Shown one piece after another: positions 40,854 through 50,447 of a DNA stretch of 64,000 nucleotides. A program made the translations under genes and the position numbers. This DNA comes from Oceanicaulis sp052055585 (GTDB lineage Bacteria; Pseudomonadota; Alphaproteobacteria; Caulobacterales; Maricaulaceae), in assembly GCF_052055585.1 (NCBI RefSeq), contig NZ_CP170485.1, positions 2,604,001-2,668,000 on the forward strand, in the 5' to 3' direction. The number at the start of each line of letters is the position of its first letter. The stretch's first letter is position 1. A model generated the notes under the pieces. The model was not told where the DNA came from and made no database searches. It saw nothing but the letters and a program-made list of their open reading frames with translations.

Positions 40854-40991
40854 TGCGATCCGCGCTCCCTGTTGTCTCGTTCTTGTGCGCGCATGGCGCC
40901 GCGCCCGCCGGTGCAAGTCAAGCGCTGTGCTGCGCAAGCGCGAGCGCTGCGAACTCTTGCCGCTGTGCGCGAGCCGTCCTATCAGCCTTGT

Positions 40992-41453
40992 ATGACCGAG
41001 CTTGTCCTGTCCCTGCCTGATCCCGCCGCCAACGCCGATCTCGGCGCGCGACTGGCGCGTCTGTTGAAGGCGGGCGATGCGGTGCTGCTGGAAGGCGGGC
41101 TGGGCGCAGGCAAGACCACGCTGGCGCGCGGGGCGATCGAGGCCTTGACCGGCATTGCCGATGCGCCGAGCCCCACCTACACCCTCGTGCAGCATTATGA
41201 GACCCAAGAGGGTCTGGTTCTGCTGCATGCCGACCTCTACCGGCTTGAAGACCCCGAAGAGCTTGATGAGCTGGGAATCGACGAGGCGCTTGATCATGGC
41301 GCGGCCCTGATCGAATGGCCCGACCGCATGGGCGGCTGGCGGCCCGCCGACCGGCTGGACATCACCCTTGAAGACACCGTGGCGGGCGGACGCACCGCAC
41401 GCCTCAAAGCCCATGGAAGCTGGGAGACGCGCCTTGGCGGACTTGCAGACTGA
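40992..41453 (+). CDS. tsaE: tRNA threonylcarbamoyladenosine biosynthesis ATPase
   Basis: ATPase of 153 residues that works with TsaB and TsaD to place t6A on tRNAs reading ANN codons. Walker A is GGLGAGKTTLARG (about residue 38), then SPTYTLVQHY and LLHADLYRLEDPEELDELGIDEAL, all family signatures. LIEWPDRMG is the conserved C-terminal segment. The ATG at 40992 matches the usual N-terminus. It is the first gene of a long plus-strand run with amgK, murU, addB, addA and trxA; the next gene starts inside its end. The arrangement is common in alphaproteobacteria and probably reflects shared transcription more than shared function. Confidence 0.93.
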   Translation: MTELVLSLPDPAANADLGARLARLLKAGDAVLLEGGLGAGKTTLARGAIEALTGIADAPSPTYTLVQHYETQEGLVLLHADLYRLEDPEELDELGIDEALDHGAALIEWPDRMGGWRPADRLDITLEDTVAGGRTARLKAHGSWETRLGGLAD

Positions 41454-42534
41454 TCCGCGCGCCCGGGCGCGCACCGATTTCATCAAAGCCGCCGGCTGGG
41501 GCGATGCGGATGTGCGCGCCTTTCCCGGCGACGCCTCCACCCGCTCCTATTTCCGTCTGAGCCGTGGCCAGGACACGGCCATCTTGATGGACGCGCCCGG
41601 CGCCAGCGAAGCGCCCGCCTGCCCTATTGACGCCAGCGAGGATGAGCGCATCGCGCTGGGCTATAACGCTGTTGCACGCCTTGCAGGCAATAACACCACC
41701 GCCTTTGCGGCGCTGTCCGGCGCGCTGACAGCGCGTGGTTTTTCCGCCCCGCGTATTTTTGAGGCCGATCTCGATCAGGGCTTTCTGATCATCGAGGATC
41801 TGACCGATGCGCTGTTCGCGCGGCTGATCCCGGCGGTCGCCCATGAAGGCGCGCTGTACGCCACCGCCGTGGAAACGCTGGGCGCGATTTACCGCTCCTC
41901 GTTCGAGCGCCAGCCGACGGCCTTCGGTAAAGGCTGGACGGTTCAGGACTATGACGCGCTGGCGCTTCATGCCGAGACCGAGCTGTTCACTGACTGGTAT
42001 GCGCCCTGGCGCGGCAAGACCCTGTCAGAGGCGGACAAGTCCGACTGGCGCAAGGCGTGGGATCAGGTGCTGCCGCATCTCGACAACCACGCGCCCGGCC
42101 TCGTGCTGCGCGATTTTCACGCTGAGAACCTGATCTGGCTGCCCCAGCGCGAACATGAAGCCAAGGTGGGACTTCTCGACTTTCAGGACGCCCTGTTCGG
42201 CCATCCCGCCTATGATCTGGTCTCCCTGATCGAGGATGCGCGCCGGGATGTGGCGGGCGATCTGGCCAAACCGCTCACCGACCGCTTCTTCAACGCGGCG
42301 GGCCTGGCGGACCGTGAGGCGTTTGACGCCGCCGCCGCCGTGCTGGCCGCCCAGCGCAACGCCAAGATTCTGGGCATTTTCGTCCGCCTCGCCCAGCGCG
42401 ACGGCAAGCCGAAATATCTCGATCTGCTGCCGCGGGTGGAGCGCCATTTCGTCTGCGATCTCGCACACCCCGCGCTCGCTCCGGTGAAAGCCGCCGTGAT
42501 GGCGCTGACCCCCTCCCTGTTCGAGAAGGGCTGA
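41434..42534 (+). CDS. amgK: N-acetylmuramate/N-acetylglucosamine 1-kinase
   Basis: Sugar kinase (366 residues from the chosen start) of the aminoglycoside-phosphotransferase fold. It phosphorylates the anomeric carbon of MurNAc released from recycled peptidoglycan. Motifs are PGDASTRSYFRL at the N-lobe, LIIEDLTDALFAR (hinge region), the Brenner motif LVLRDFHAENLIWL with the catalytic Asp, and GLLDFQDALFGHPAYDLVSL with the metal-binding Asp. The start is uncertain: a TTG at 41434 has GGGAGA six bases upstream, whereas the ATG at 41413 has no clear site. Either overlaps tsaE. The murU gene follows by 2 bp, giving the MurNAc recycling route that bypasses fosfomycin-sensitive MurA. Confidence 0.88.
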   Translation: MADLQTDPRARARTDFIKAAGWGDADVRAFPGDASTRSYFRLSRGQDTAILMDAPGASEAPACPIDASEDERIALGYNAVARLAGNNTTAFAALSGALTARGFSAPRIFEADLDQGFLIIEDLTDALFARLIPAVAHEGALYATAVETLGAIYRSSFERQPTAFGKGWTVQDYDALALHAETELFTDWYAPWRGKTLSEADKSDWRKAWDQVLPHLDNHAPGLVLRDFHAENLIWLPQREHEAKVGLLDFQDALFGHPAYDLVSLIEDARRDVAGDLAKPLTDRFFNAAGLADREAFDAAAAVLAAQRNAKILGIFVRLAQRDGKPKYLDLLPRVERHFVCDLAHPALAPVKAAVMALTPSLFEKG

Positions 42535-42536
42535 GC

Positions 42537-43259
42537 ATGACGCAAGCGCCCCAACGCGCCATGGTGATGGCGGCCGGTCTTGGCACCCGCATGCGTCCAC
42601 TCACCAATGATCGCTGCAAGGCGCTGGTGGAGCTGGGCGGCAAAACACTGATCGACTGGATGCTCGACCGTCTCGCCGAGGCGGGCGTTGAAGAGGCGGT
42701 GGTCAATGTCCACCATTTCGCCGACCGGCTTGAAGCCCATCTGAGCGAACGCACCGCTCCTGCGATCACGATCTCGGACGAGCGTGCAGAACTTCTGGAA
42801 ACCGGCGGCGGGCTCGCCAAAGCGGCGCCGCTGCTGGGTGATCAGCCGATCTTTGTCGCCAACATCGATTCCGTCTGGCGCGAGGACGGCGGGGAAAGCG
42901 AATTGCGCAAGCTGGCGCGCGCCTTTGATCCCGAGCGAATGGACGCGCTTCTGCTGATCACCCCCACGGCGAACACACTGGGCTTTGACGGGCCGGGTGA
43001 TTTTATCCTGCACGAGGATGGCCAGCTCGAACGCCGGGGCGAACGCAAGAGCGCCCCCTATGCCTATACCGGCGTGCAGATCCTGCATCCGCGCGTGCTC
43101 AAGGGCCTGCCGGTCGAACCCTTCTCGACCAATCTCATCTGGAACACGGCGCTTGAAGCCGGACGCCTTTACGGGTGCGTGATGGACGCCTTCTGGATGC
43201 ATGTAGGCGATCCTGAAGCGCGTGAAGCGGCGGAGAATCGGCTACGCTCCCCTTCATGA
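42537..43259 (+). CDS. murU: N-acetylmuramate alpha-1-phosphate uridylyltransferase
   Basis: Nucleotidyltransferase of 240 residues producing UDP-MurNAc from MurNAc-1-P and UTP. The nucleotide-binding signature is MVMAAGLGTRMRPLTNDRCKALVELGG. ETGGGLAKAAPLLG and FVANIDSVW (metal and nucleotide contacts) follow. The segment YTGVQILHPRVL and WMHVGDPEA near the end match the MurU/mannose-1-phosphate-guanylyltransferase-like group. Gene order after amgK is decisive for the MurU assignment. The stop overlaps the addB start by 4 bp. Confidence 0.9.
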   Translation: MTQAPQRAMVMAAGLGTRMRPLTNDRCKALVELGGKTLIDWMLDRLAEAGVEEAVVNVHHFADRLEAHLSERTAPAITISDERAELLETGGGLAKAAPLLGDQPIFVANIDSVWREDGGESELRKLARAFDPERMDALLLITPTANTLGFDGPGDFILHEDGQLERRGERKSAPYAYTGVQILHPRVLKGLPVEPFSTNLIWNTALEAGRLYGCVMDAFWMHVGDPEAREAAENRLRSPS

Positions 43260-46200
43260 GCGCTGATCGTCTGTTTTCGTCTCCTTCGCCCCGGGTTTTC
43301 ACCCTGCCCCCCGCCGCGCCGTTCCTGACCGAGCTGGCGCGCGGCCTGAACGAGGCGTTCCCCGATCCCGAAGCGTTGAGCCGGGTCACCGTGCTGATCC
43401 CGACCCGCCGCGCCGGGCGCGAACTGGCCGAAGCCTTTACCCGGCTGTCGCCGGGAGCCGCGCTCTTGCCGATGATCCGCCCGATCGGGGATGTGGATGC
43501 GGACGAGCCGCCGTTCGAGCCGGGCGAGCTGGCGGACATTGCGCCCGAAGCCGTCTCTCCCGCCCGACGCCGGTTCGAGCTCGCCAGTCTGATCCTGCAA
43601 AAGGAAAAGGCGGTGGGTCGCTCCATGGGCGCAGGCGGCGCGCTGGCGCTGGCTGATGATCTGGCGCGGCTTCTGGATGATCTTGCGACCGAGGATGTGG
43701 ACGATCTGGGCGCGCTGACCGAACAGGTGCGCGCCAACCTGCCCGCCCACATGCAGGAAGCGGCGATGTTTCTCGACATCGTGCTGGTCGCCTGGCCCGA
43801 GCGTCTGAAGGAAATGCAGCGGGTGGATCCGGCACGGCGGCGCTCGCTGATCCTGAAAGCGCTGGCGAAACGCTGGCGGGACAATCCGCCCGCTGATCCG
43901 GTGATCGCGGCAGGGTCCACCGGCTCCATTCCCGCCGCCGCCGAGCTTCTGAGCGCGGTCGCAAGCCTGCCGCAGGGCTGCATTGTACTGCCCGGTTTTG
44001 CACGGGACATGGATGAAGAGGGCTGGGCCGCCATTGATGACGGCCACCCCCAGCGCGCCATGAAGACCCTGATCGAGACAATCGGCATCGACCGCAAGGC
44101 GGTCCAGTTCTGGCCGGGCGCCGAGGAAGGCCGTCAGGACGCCCCGCGCGCGCGCGTCATCGCCGAAGCCCTGCGTCCCGCAGAAGCCACAGCCGACTGG
44201 CTGCGCCGCGTAGAAGACCTGCGCGAGGCTTGGGGCGCGGATGTGTTTGAGACCGCCCTTGAGGGTTTGAGCGTCCTTGATGCCCCCGCCCCCGCCGAAG
44301 AGGCCCGCGCCATCGCCCTGATGCTGCGCGAAACCCTGGAGACGCCGGGCGCACGGGGCGTTCTCGTCACCCCGGACCGCAATCTGTCGCGCCGGGTCAT
44401 CACAGAAATGGCGCGCTTTGGCGTGACGGTGGACGATTCCGCCGGTCAGCCCCTGTCCGACACCCCGTCGGGCGCCTTCCTGATCCGCGTGCTTCAGGCC
44501 GCCCTCGATCCGGGCTCGGCTCTGGCGTTCTCGGCGCTCGCCACCTCGCCGCTCTTTTCCCTCGGAGAAGAACGCGCGCCCCTGCGCGGCGTGCTCGGAA
44601 CCATGGAACGTCGCGCCCTGCGGGGACGACGCCCCGGTCATGACTGGGATGCGTTATACGAGCATGTGCGTGATTGCGCCGGAGAGGATGATGACCGGCG
44701 CAGACGCTGGGGCGGCATCATCGAGGCCATGGCGACCGCGCTCTCGCCCCTGAGCGCACTTGAGGGCGCCCAGCCTATAGCCGTCTGGACCCGCGCGCTG
44801 GTGGAAAGCGCCGAGGCGCTGGCCCGCAATGATGAAATGGCGGGCGCAGACCGGCTCTGGGCGACCGATGCAGGCGAAAACGCCGCCCAGCTGATGCGCG
44901 AATTCATGGAAGAGGCCGACGCCTTGCCGCCGGTCAGCTTGCATAACTTCACACGCGCCGTTCTGGAAACCGCCCGCTCACGCCTTGTTCGCCCGCGCTA
45001 TGGCGCTCATCCCAGACTTCAGATTCTGGGCCCGCTGGAAGCGCGTCTTGCGGAAGCGGACCGGGTGATCCTCGCCGGTCTCAATGAGGGCGTCTGGCCC
45101 GCCGCGCCCAAGTCTGATCCTTTCCTCAGCCGGGGCATGCGGATCGCCGCAGGTTTGTCCGCGCCCGAGGAACGCTTCGGCCTCGCCGCGCATGATTTTG
45201 CCCAGCTGGCTTGCGCGCGCGATGTGACGCTGACCCGCTCGGCCAAGGTCGATGGCGCGCCCACCGTCGCTTCGCGCTGGCTGTGGCGCTTGCAGACACT
45301 GGCGCGCGGCGCTCTGGGCGAACGCGCGGAAAGCGCCCTTGCTCCGGCGCAGGATTATCTCGCCTTTGCGGGCGCGCTGGATGCGACCGCCGAGCAGACT
45401 GTGATCCGTCCGCCAGAGCCCGCCCCGCCGGTCGAGGCGCGGCCACGCAAGCTCAGCGTCACCCAGATCGAGACCTGGATCCGCGATCCCTATTCGATCT
45501 TTGCGCGCAAGATCCTCAAACTCGACAAGCTCGACCCGCTGGACCGTCCGGCGGGCGCGCCCGAACGCGGCACCGCCTATCACGCGGCGCTGGAACGCTG
45601 GGTCCGAAGCCTCGGGGACACCGACATTCTGCCGCGCGACGCGTTACAGCGCCTCTTGGCGCATGGTCAGACCGCCCTGTCTGAAGCCGGGTTCAGCGAA
45701 AACGCGCTCGGCATCGAGATGAAGCGCTTTGAGCGTGTGGCCCAGTTCATGGTCGCCTTTGAAGCCGCCCGACGCGAGGACGGGTTCATGCCTGCCGCAC
45801 TCGAAGCGCTCGGCGATCTCAGCTTTGACGCGCCTGCCGGCCTGTTCACCCTGACAGGCCGGGCGGACCGGATTGATCTGCGCCCCTCGGGCGCGCTCGA
45901 TATTCTCGACTACAAGACCGGCATGCCGCCCTCGGCCAAGGAAGTCGCGGCGGGCTTTGCTCCGCAATTGCCGCTGGAGGCGGCGATGGCCGCGCGCGGT
46001 GCGTTTGAGGACGCCCCCAGCCATGAGCCGGGTGATCTGATGTATGTGCGCCTGTCCGGCGGACGCGTGCCGGGCGAAGACAAGTCCGTGGTCCGTAATC
46101 CTGATGGCGATGACGCCGGCATTCTGGCCGAACAGGCGCTGGAGCGGCTGGTGAAATGGGTGGCCGCCTTTGACGATCCGCGCCGCACCTATCCCAGCCA

Positions 46201-46309
46201 GCCGCGCGTGAAATTCGTCAATAAATGGGGCGATTACGATCATCTGGCCCGCCGCAAGGAATGGGCGAGCGCGCCCGGAGATGACGCGGGTGACGGAGGC
46301 GCATCATGA
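43256..46309 (+). CDS. addB: double-strand break repair protein AddB, alphaproteobacterial type
   Basis: Helicase-like and nuclease subunit (1017 residues) of the AddAB recombination complex that resects broken DNA for RecA loading. The N-terminal region reads VLIPTRRAGRELAEAFTRL. The central region has RLQILGPLEARLAEADRVILAGLNEGVWPA, and the C-terminal nuclease motif is LDILDYKTGMPP. The four cysteines of the Fe-S nuclease domain in other AddB proteins are not evident here: the equivalent start is SVTQIETWIRDPYSIFARKIL. The gene overlaps murU and addA by 4 bp each. The assignment is strong from partner and motifs. Confidence 0.93.
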   Translation: MSADRLFSSPSPRVFTLPPAAPFLTELARGLNEAFPDPEALSRVTVLIPTRRAGRELAEAFTRLSPGAALLPMIRPIGDVDADEPPFEPGELADIAPEAVSPARRRFELASLILQKEKAVGRSMGAGGALALADDLARLLDDLATEDVDDLGALTEQVRANLPAHMQEAAMFLDIVLVAWPERLKEMQRVDPARRRSLILKALAKRWRDNPPADPVIAAGSTGSIPAAAELLSAVASLPQGCIVLPGFARDMDEEGWAAIDDGHPQRAMKTLIETIGIDRKAVQFWPGAEEGRQDAPRARVIAEALRPAEATADWLRRVEDLREAWGADVFETALEGLSVLDAPAPAEEARAIALMLRETLETPGARGVLVTPDRNLSRRVITEMARFGVTVDDSAGQPLSDTPSGAFLIRVLQAALDPGSALAFSALATSPLFSLGEERAPLRGVLGTMERRALRGRRPGHDWDALYEHVRDCAGEDDDRRRRWGGIIEAMATALSPLSALEGAQPIAVWTRALVESAEALARNDEMAGADRLWATDAGENAAQLMREFMEEADALPPVSLHNFTRAVLETARSRLVRPRYGAHPRLQILGPLEARLAEADRVILAGLNEGVWPAAPKSDPFLSRGMRIAAGLSAPEERFGLAAHDFAQLACARDVTLTRSAKVDGAPTVASRWLWRLQTLARGALGERAESALAPAQDYLAFAGALDATAEQTVIRPPEPAPPVEARPRKLSVTQIETWIRDPYSIFARKILKLDKLDPLDRPAGAPERGTAYHAALERWVRSLGDTDILPRDALQRLLAHGQTALSEAGFSENALGIEMKRFERVAQFMVAFEAARREDGFMPAALEALGDLSFDAPAGLFTLTGRADRIDLRPSGALDILDYKTGMPPSAKEVAAGFAPQLPLEAAMAARGAFEDAPSHEPGDLMYVRLSGGRVPGEDKSVVRNPDGDDAGILAEQALERLVKWVAAFDDPRRTYPSQPRVKFVNKWGDYDHLARRKEWASAPGDDAGDGGAS

Positions 46310-49300
46310 GCCAGCCCGGTTTTGACCCCGCCATTGTCGTTGGCGCCTCTCTGGCGCAGGCGACCGCTGCCGATCCGTCGGCCAGCGTCTTCGTGGAAGC
46401 GAACGCCGGGTCTGGCAAGACCCGCGTGCTCGTCGACCGGGTCGCACGACTGCTACTGGCGGGCGCGAAGCCCGATCGCATTCTGTGCGTGACTTTCACC
46501 AAGGCGGCGGCAGGCGAAATGCAGGCGCGCCTGTTCAGAAAGCTCGGCGACTGGTCGACCCTGCCCGATGACGCCCTGACGAAAGAGCTCGACGCGCTTG
46601 TGACCGAAGGTCAGCGTCCGGCGCTGGATGAAGCGCGGCGTCTGTTCGCCCGCGCGCTCGAAACCCCGGGCGGATTGAAAATCCAGACCCTGCACGCCTT
46701 TTGCGAAAGCCTGTTGCGCCGCTTCCCGCTGGAAGCAGGCCTGCCGCCGGGCTTTGAGGTGCAGGATGATGCGTCAGGACTGGCCTTGCAGGCTGAGGCC
46801 ATGGACGCCCTCTCCGGGCTCGCCCACCGTGACCCTGAAGGCGAGATCGCCCAATCCATCGCCGCCCTGATTGACGGTTCAGGGGCGGATGCGCTCGCAC
46901 GGCTCTCCGCCTTCGTCATGAGCAAGCGCCATGAACTTTTGGCAGCACGGGCGCAGGCGGGATCACTGGACGCCCTGCTGGATCAGGCGAGCGAGCTTCT
47001 GGGCGTTGATCCGGATCTGGATGTGGATCAGGTGCTGGCCCAGGCCTGGGGCGATACCGATGTGGGCGCGCTGGAGGCCGCGCTGAGCGCGCTTCAGACC
47101 GGCGGCACGAAAACCGATCAGGCCAGCGCCGAGGCGCTCCTGGAGATCCTTGATGTGGCCGAAGAGGATTCCGCGGAAGCCTTTGACTATTATATCGAAT
47201 TTCTGACCACCAAGACCGGCGCGCTGAAAAAGCCCAAATCCATCTTCTCCAAGAAAATCGGCGAGAATTATCGCATCCTCGTCACCCTGTTTGGTGATGA
47301 AGGCGCGGAAATCCATCGCGTTGGCGATGAAATCCTGCCCAAGCTGGCCGCCGCCACCGCCAACCGGATGACCCGCGCCGCGCTGCGCATCGCTGATCAA
47401 TTGCTGAGTGATTATCAGGCGCGCCTCAACCGTCTGCGCCGGGTGGATTTCTCTGACCTTGTGGAGCGCGCCCGCGCCCTTCTGACCGATTCCGAGGCGC
47501 GCGGCTGGGCGCTCTACAAGCTCGATCAGGGGCTCGATCATGTGCTGGTCGATGAAGCGCAGGACACAGCCCCCGAGCAATGGTCCGTCATCAATGCGCT
47601 GACCGAGGAATTCTTTGCGGGCGATGGCGCGTATGAGACGAGCCATCCCGATGCGCTCAAACGCACGGTCTTCTGCGTGGGCGACGAGAAACAGTCGATC
47701 TATTCTTTCCAGAACGCCGATCCGCGCGAGTTTCTGGCCCAGCGTCAGCGCCTTCAGACCGAAGCGAAACTGGCGCGCCTGCGCTTTGAAAGCCCGCCGC
47801 TCAATGTCTCCTTCCGCTCAAGCCCCGAAGTGCTGGCGGCGGTGGATGCCTGCTTCGCCGCCGAAGCGGCGGTCCTGAACGCCGAGCGCAAGGATTGGGT
47901 CGAGGGGCTGGAAACCAAGCTCCTGATGAGCGACCCCGAGACGCAGGAGCGCCGCGATCCGCTGGCCTTCCACCGCTATGACGGACACGTGGCCGCGCGG
48001 ATGAATGCGCCGGGGTGTGTGGAGATCTGGCCAGCCGTTCCCAAGCCTGAAGGCGGGCAGGAAGACGAGCTTGACCTGCGCCCCGTGGACGCCGAGCGCA
48101 AGGATTCCGCGCGCAACCAGCTCGCCGAGGCGGTCGCCAGCGAGATCGCCGACATCATCACCCGCGGCGATGGCGTGTGGGAGGAAGGCAAGCCCTGGCG
48201 GCTGCGTCCCGCCCATGCGGGCGATATTCTGGTGCTGGTGCGCCGGCGCGGCGGCCTGTTTGAAGAGATCATCCGCCGCCTCAAGCTCAAGAATGTGCCT
48301 GTGGCGGGCGCAGACCGGATGACCCTGCCCGACCAGCTGGTGGTCGAGGATCTGCTGTCGCTGGCGAGCTTTGCGCTCCTGCCTGAAGACGATCTGTCTC
48401 TGGCCGAAGTGCTCAAAAGCCCGTTCTTCCATCCGGTCAAGGCGGCGGTTCCGCCCCTTGATGACGATGCGCTCTATGATCTGAGCTGCGAGCCCGGCGC
48501 GCGCTTGTGGGACAAGCTGCGCCGCACCGGCGACCCGCGTTTCCGCGACGCGAAAGCCGCGCTTGAAACCGCCCGCGCGCGGGTAGAAACCGATGCGCCC
48601 TACGCCTTCTTCGCGCGCTTTCTGACCGAGACGAGCCCGACCGGGGAAAGCCGTCTGGCGCGGCTTTATGCGCGTCTGGGCGAAGAGGCACGCGACCCGG
48701 CGGAAGAGTTCCTCAACCGCGCCCTCGCCCACGAAGTGGAAGGCGCGCCGTCGCTGTCGCGCTTCGTCGCTGCGATGCAGGCGGACGCCGTGCAGATCAA
48801 GCGCGAGATGGAGGCCGGACGCGGCGAGGTGCGGGTGATGACCGTGCACGGCGCCAAGGGCCTTGAAGCGCCCATCGTCTTCTTGCCAGACACCACCCAA
48901 TTGCCCAAGGACCGCTCGGGCGGGCTGTTCGCCCATGAAGAGGCGGGCCTTCTGTGGTCGCCGGACATGAAGATGCCGCCGCCGCTGCTGGCCTCGATCG
49001 CCGAGCGCAAGGAGCTCGATGCGGACGGGGAGTATCAGCGCCTCCTCTACGTTGCGATGACCCGCGCCCGCGATCGTCTGATCGTGTGCGGGCATACCCA
49101 TGGCGTGGCGGGCAAGGTGGATGCAGGCAGCTGGTATGACCGTTGCCTGCACAGCTGGACGGGCCCGGACTGGCGGTCTGTGAAGACCGCGCTTGAAGCC
49201 GTGGCGACAGAGAACGGCTGGGAGGCTGCGCCCGGCCTGCGCTTTGGCGCCGATCCCAAACCGCTCAAGGCGAGCGCTGCGCCTGAAGCCGCCCCGGTCG

Positions 49301-49965
49301 TTCTGCCGGGCTGGGCGATCCAGCCGCCCCCTGCCGACCCGGCGCCCGTGCGCTCGGTCGCGCCCTCAAAGCTGCTGGGCGAAGAGGAAAGCGGATTTGA
49401 ACCGGCCTCGCTTTCGCCGCTTGCCGAGGGCGGTCAGTCGCGCTTCCGCCGGGGCGAGCTGATCCACAAGCTGTTGCAGACCCTGCCTGATATCGAGGAG
49501 AGCCGCCGCGAGGCCTCGGCCCTGCGCTATCTTCAGAACCAGACTGATCTTGATGACGCCCAGCGGCGCGAGATCGCCTCTGAAACCCTGCGGGTAATCG
49601 CTGATCCGACTTTCGCAGCCCTGTTCCAGCCCGGCTCCCGCGCTGAAGCCGCAGTGGCGGGGCAAGCGGCGGGTCTGCCGGGCGGCATGGTCATCAATGG
49701 CCAGATCGACCGGCTGGTGGTCACTGATCACGAAGTCCTGATCGTTGATTACAAGACCAACCGGCCGCCGCCCCAAAAGGTGGAGGATGTGCCCCGCGCC
49801 TATCTCGCGCAAATGGCCGCGTATCGCGCGCTATTGCAGGGACTTCACCCGGATAAACCGGTGCGGTGCGCCCTACTTTGGACAGATGCGCCGCGCCTGA
49901 TGGAACTCCCCCCGGAGCGACTGGACGCGGTGCTCAGTCGCGCCCAACGCCCAGCGGATGCTTGA
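46306..49965 (+). CDS. addA: double-strand break repair helicase AddA, alphaproteobacterial type
   Basis: UvrD-like superfamily 1 helicase and nuclease subunit, 1219 residues. In order: Walker A ANAGSGKTRVLVDRV (about 32-46), ILCVTFTKAAAGEMQARL (Ia), LVDEAQDTAPEQW (motif II), FCVGDEKQSIYSFQNADP (III), VMTVHGAKGLEAPIVFLPD (V) and LLYVAMTRARDRLIV (VI). The C-terminal RecB-type nuclease motif is VLIVDYKTNRPP. It unwinds and degrades double-strand ends with AddB. The start overlaps the addB stop by 4 bp. The gap of 100 bp to trxA carries no gene. Confidence 0.95.
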   Translation: MSQPGFDPAIVVGASLAQATAADPSASVFVEANAGSGKTRVLVDRVARLLLAGAKPDRILCVTFTKAAAGEMQARLFRKLGDWSTLPDDALTKELDALVTEGQRPALDEARRLFARALETPGGLKIQTLHAFCESLLRRFPLEAGLPPGFEVQDDASGLALQAEAMDALSGLAHRDPEGEIAQSIAALIDGSGADALARLSAFVMSKRHELLAARAQAGSLDALLDQASELLGVDPDLDVDQVLAQAWGDTDVGALEAALSALQTGGTKTDQASAEALLEILDVAEEDSAEAFDYYIEFLTTKTGALKKPKSIFSKKIGENYRILVTLFGDEGAEIHRVGDEILPKLAAATANRMTRAALRIADQLLSDYQARLNRLRRVDFSDLVERARALLTDSEARGWALYKLDQGLDHVLVDEAQDTAPEQWSVINALTEEFFAGDGAYETSHPDALKRTVFCVGDEKQSIYSFQNADPREFLAQRQRLQTEAKLARLRFESPPLNVSFRSSPEVLAAVDACFAAEAAVLNAERKDWVEGLETKLLMSDPETQERRDPLAFHRYDGHVAARMNAPGCVEIWPAVPKPEGGQEDELDLRPVDAERKDSARNQLAEAVASEIADIITRGDGVWEEGKPWRLRPAHAGDILVLVRRRGGLFEEIIRRLKLKNVPVAGADRMTLPDQLVVEDLLSLASFALLPEDDLSLAEVLKSPFFHPVKAAVPPLDDDALYDLSCEPGARLWDKLRRTGDPRFRDAKAALETARARVETDAPYAFFARFLTETSPTGESRLARLYARLGEEARDPAEEFLNRALAHEVEGAPSLSRFVAAMQADAVQIKREMEAGRGEVRVMTVHGAKGLEAPIVFLPDTTQLPKDRSGGLFAHEEAGLLWSPDMKMPPPLLASIAERKELDADGEYQRLLYVAMTRARDRLIVCGHTHGVAGKVDAGSWYDRCLHSWTGPDWRSVKTALEAVATENGWEAAPGLRFGADPKPLKASAAPEAAPVVLPGWAIQPPPADPAPVRSVAPSKLLGEEESGFEPASLSPLAEGGQSRFRRGELIHKLLQTLPDIEESRREASALRYLQNQTDLDDAQRREIASETLRVIADPTFAALFQPGSRAEAAVAGQAAGLPGGMVINGQIDRLVVTDHEVLIVDYKTNRPPPQKVEDVPRAYLAQMAAYRALLQGLHPDKPVRCALLWTDAPRLMELPPERLDAVLSRAQRPADA

Positions 49966-50065
49966 CCGATGCGCTGGGGCTTCCTAGGTGATCGGTCAAC
50001 TCAAGACCCGCACCCGCGCTGATTCCGGGCGGATGCGTGTTGTTTATTGGTAAGGAGCAAGGCTC

Positions 50066-50386
50066 ATGGCGACCCAGGCGGTTACCGACGATACTTTTGA
50101 AAATGATGTGCTGAAGGCTTCCGGCCCGGTGCTGGTGGACTTCTGGGCGGAATGGTGCGGCCCGTGCAAGCAGATCGGCCCGGCGCTCGAGGAGATCGCC
50201 AACGAGAAGGCTGGCGCGCTGACTATCGCCAAGGTGAACATTGACGAGAACCCGATGGCGCCGAGCAAATACGGCGTGCGCGGCATCCCGACCCTTCTGA
50301 TCTTCAAGAATGGCGAGGAAGTCAGCCGCAAGGTCGGCGCGATGGCCAAATCCAAGATCGAGGAATGGATCAACGAAGCCGTCTAG
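50066..50386 (+). CDS. trxA: thioredoxin
   Basis: Disulfide reductase of 106 residues. The active-site motif is WAEWCGPCKQIGP, and VRGIPTLLIFKNGEE holds the cis-Pro loop. No signal peptide is present, so it is cytoplasmic. It supplies electrons to ribonucleotide reductase, methionine sulfoxide reductases and others. The ATG at 50066 has AAGGAG upstream. A strong terminator follows. The addA-trxA adjacency is common in alphaproteobacteria. It probably has its own promoter in the preceding 100 bp, though I see no convincing -35/-10 pair. Confidence 0.97.
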   Translation: MATQAVTDDTFENDVLKASGPVLVDFWAEWCGPCKQIGPALEEIANEKAGALTIAKVNIDENPMAPSKYGVRGIPTLLIFKNGEEVSRKVGAMAKSKIEEWINEAV

Positions 50387-50410
50387 GCTCTGATCCTCTC
50401 CAGGATACAG

Positions 50411-50443
50411 AAAACCCCGGAAGCCAGGCTTCCGGGGTTTTTC
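50411..50443. terminator. bidirectional intrinsic terminator between trxA and pyrF
   Basis: Perfect 13-bp stem (AAAACCCCGGAAG against CTTCCGGGGTTTT) with a 5-base loop, followed by T residues on the plus strand and, reading the other way, by TTTT from the stem itself. It lies between the trxA stop (50386) and the pyrF stop (50448) and can serve both. Confidence 0.9.
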
Positions 50444-50447
50444 TTGA

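Noticed and set aside
47818..49152. 444-residue minus-strand open frame
   Set aside because: Antisense to addA, whose helicase motifs are clear.
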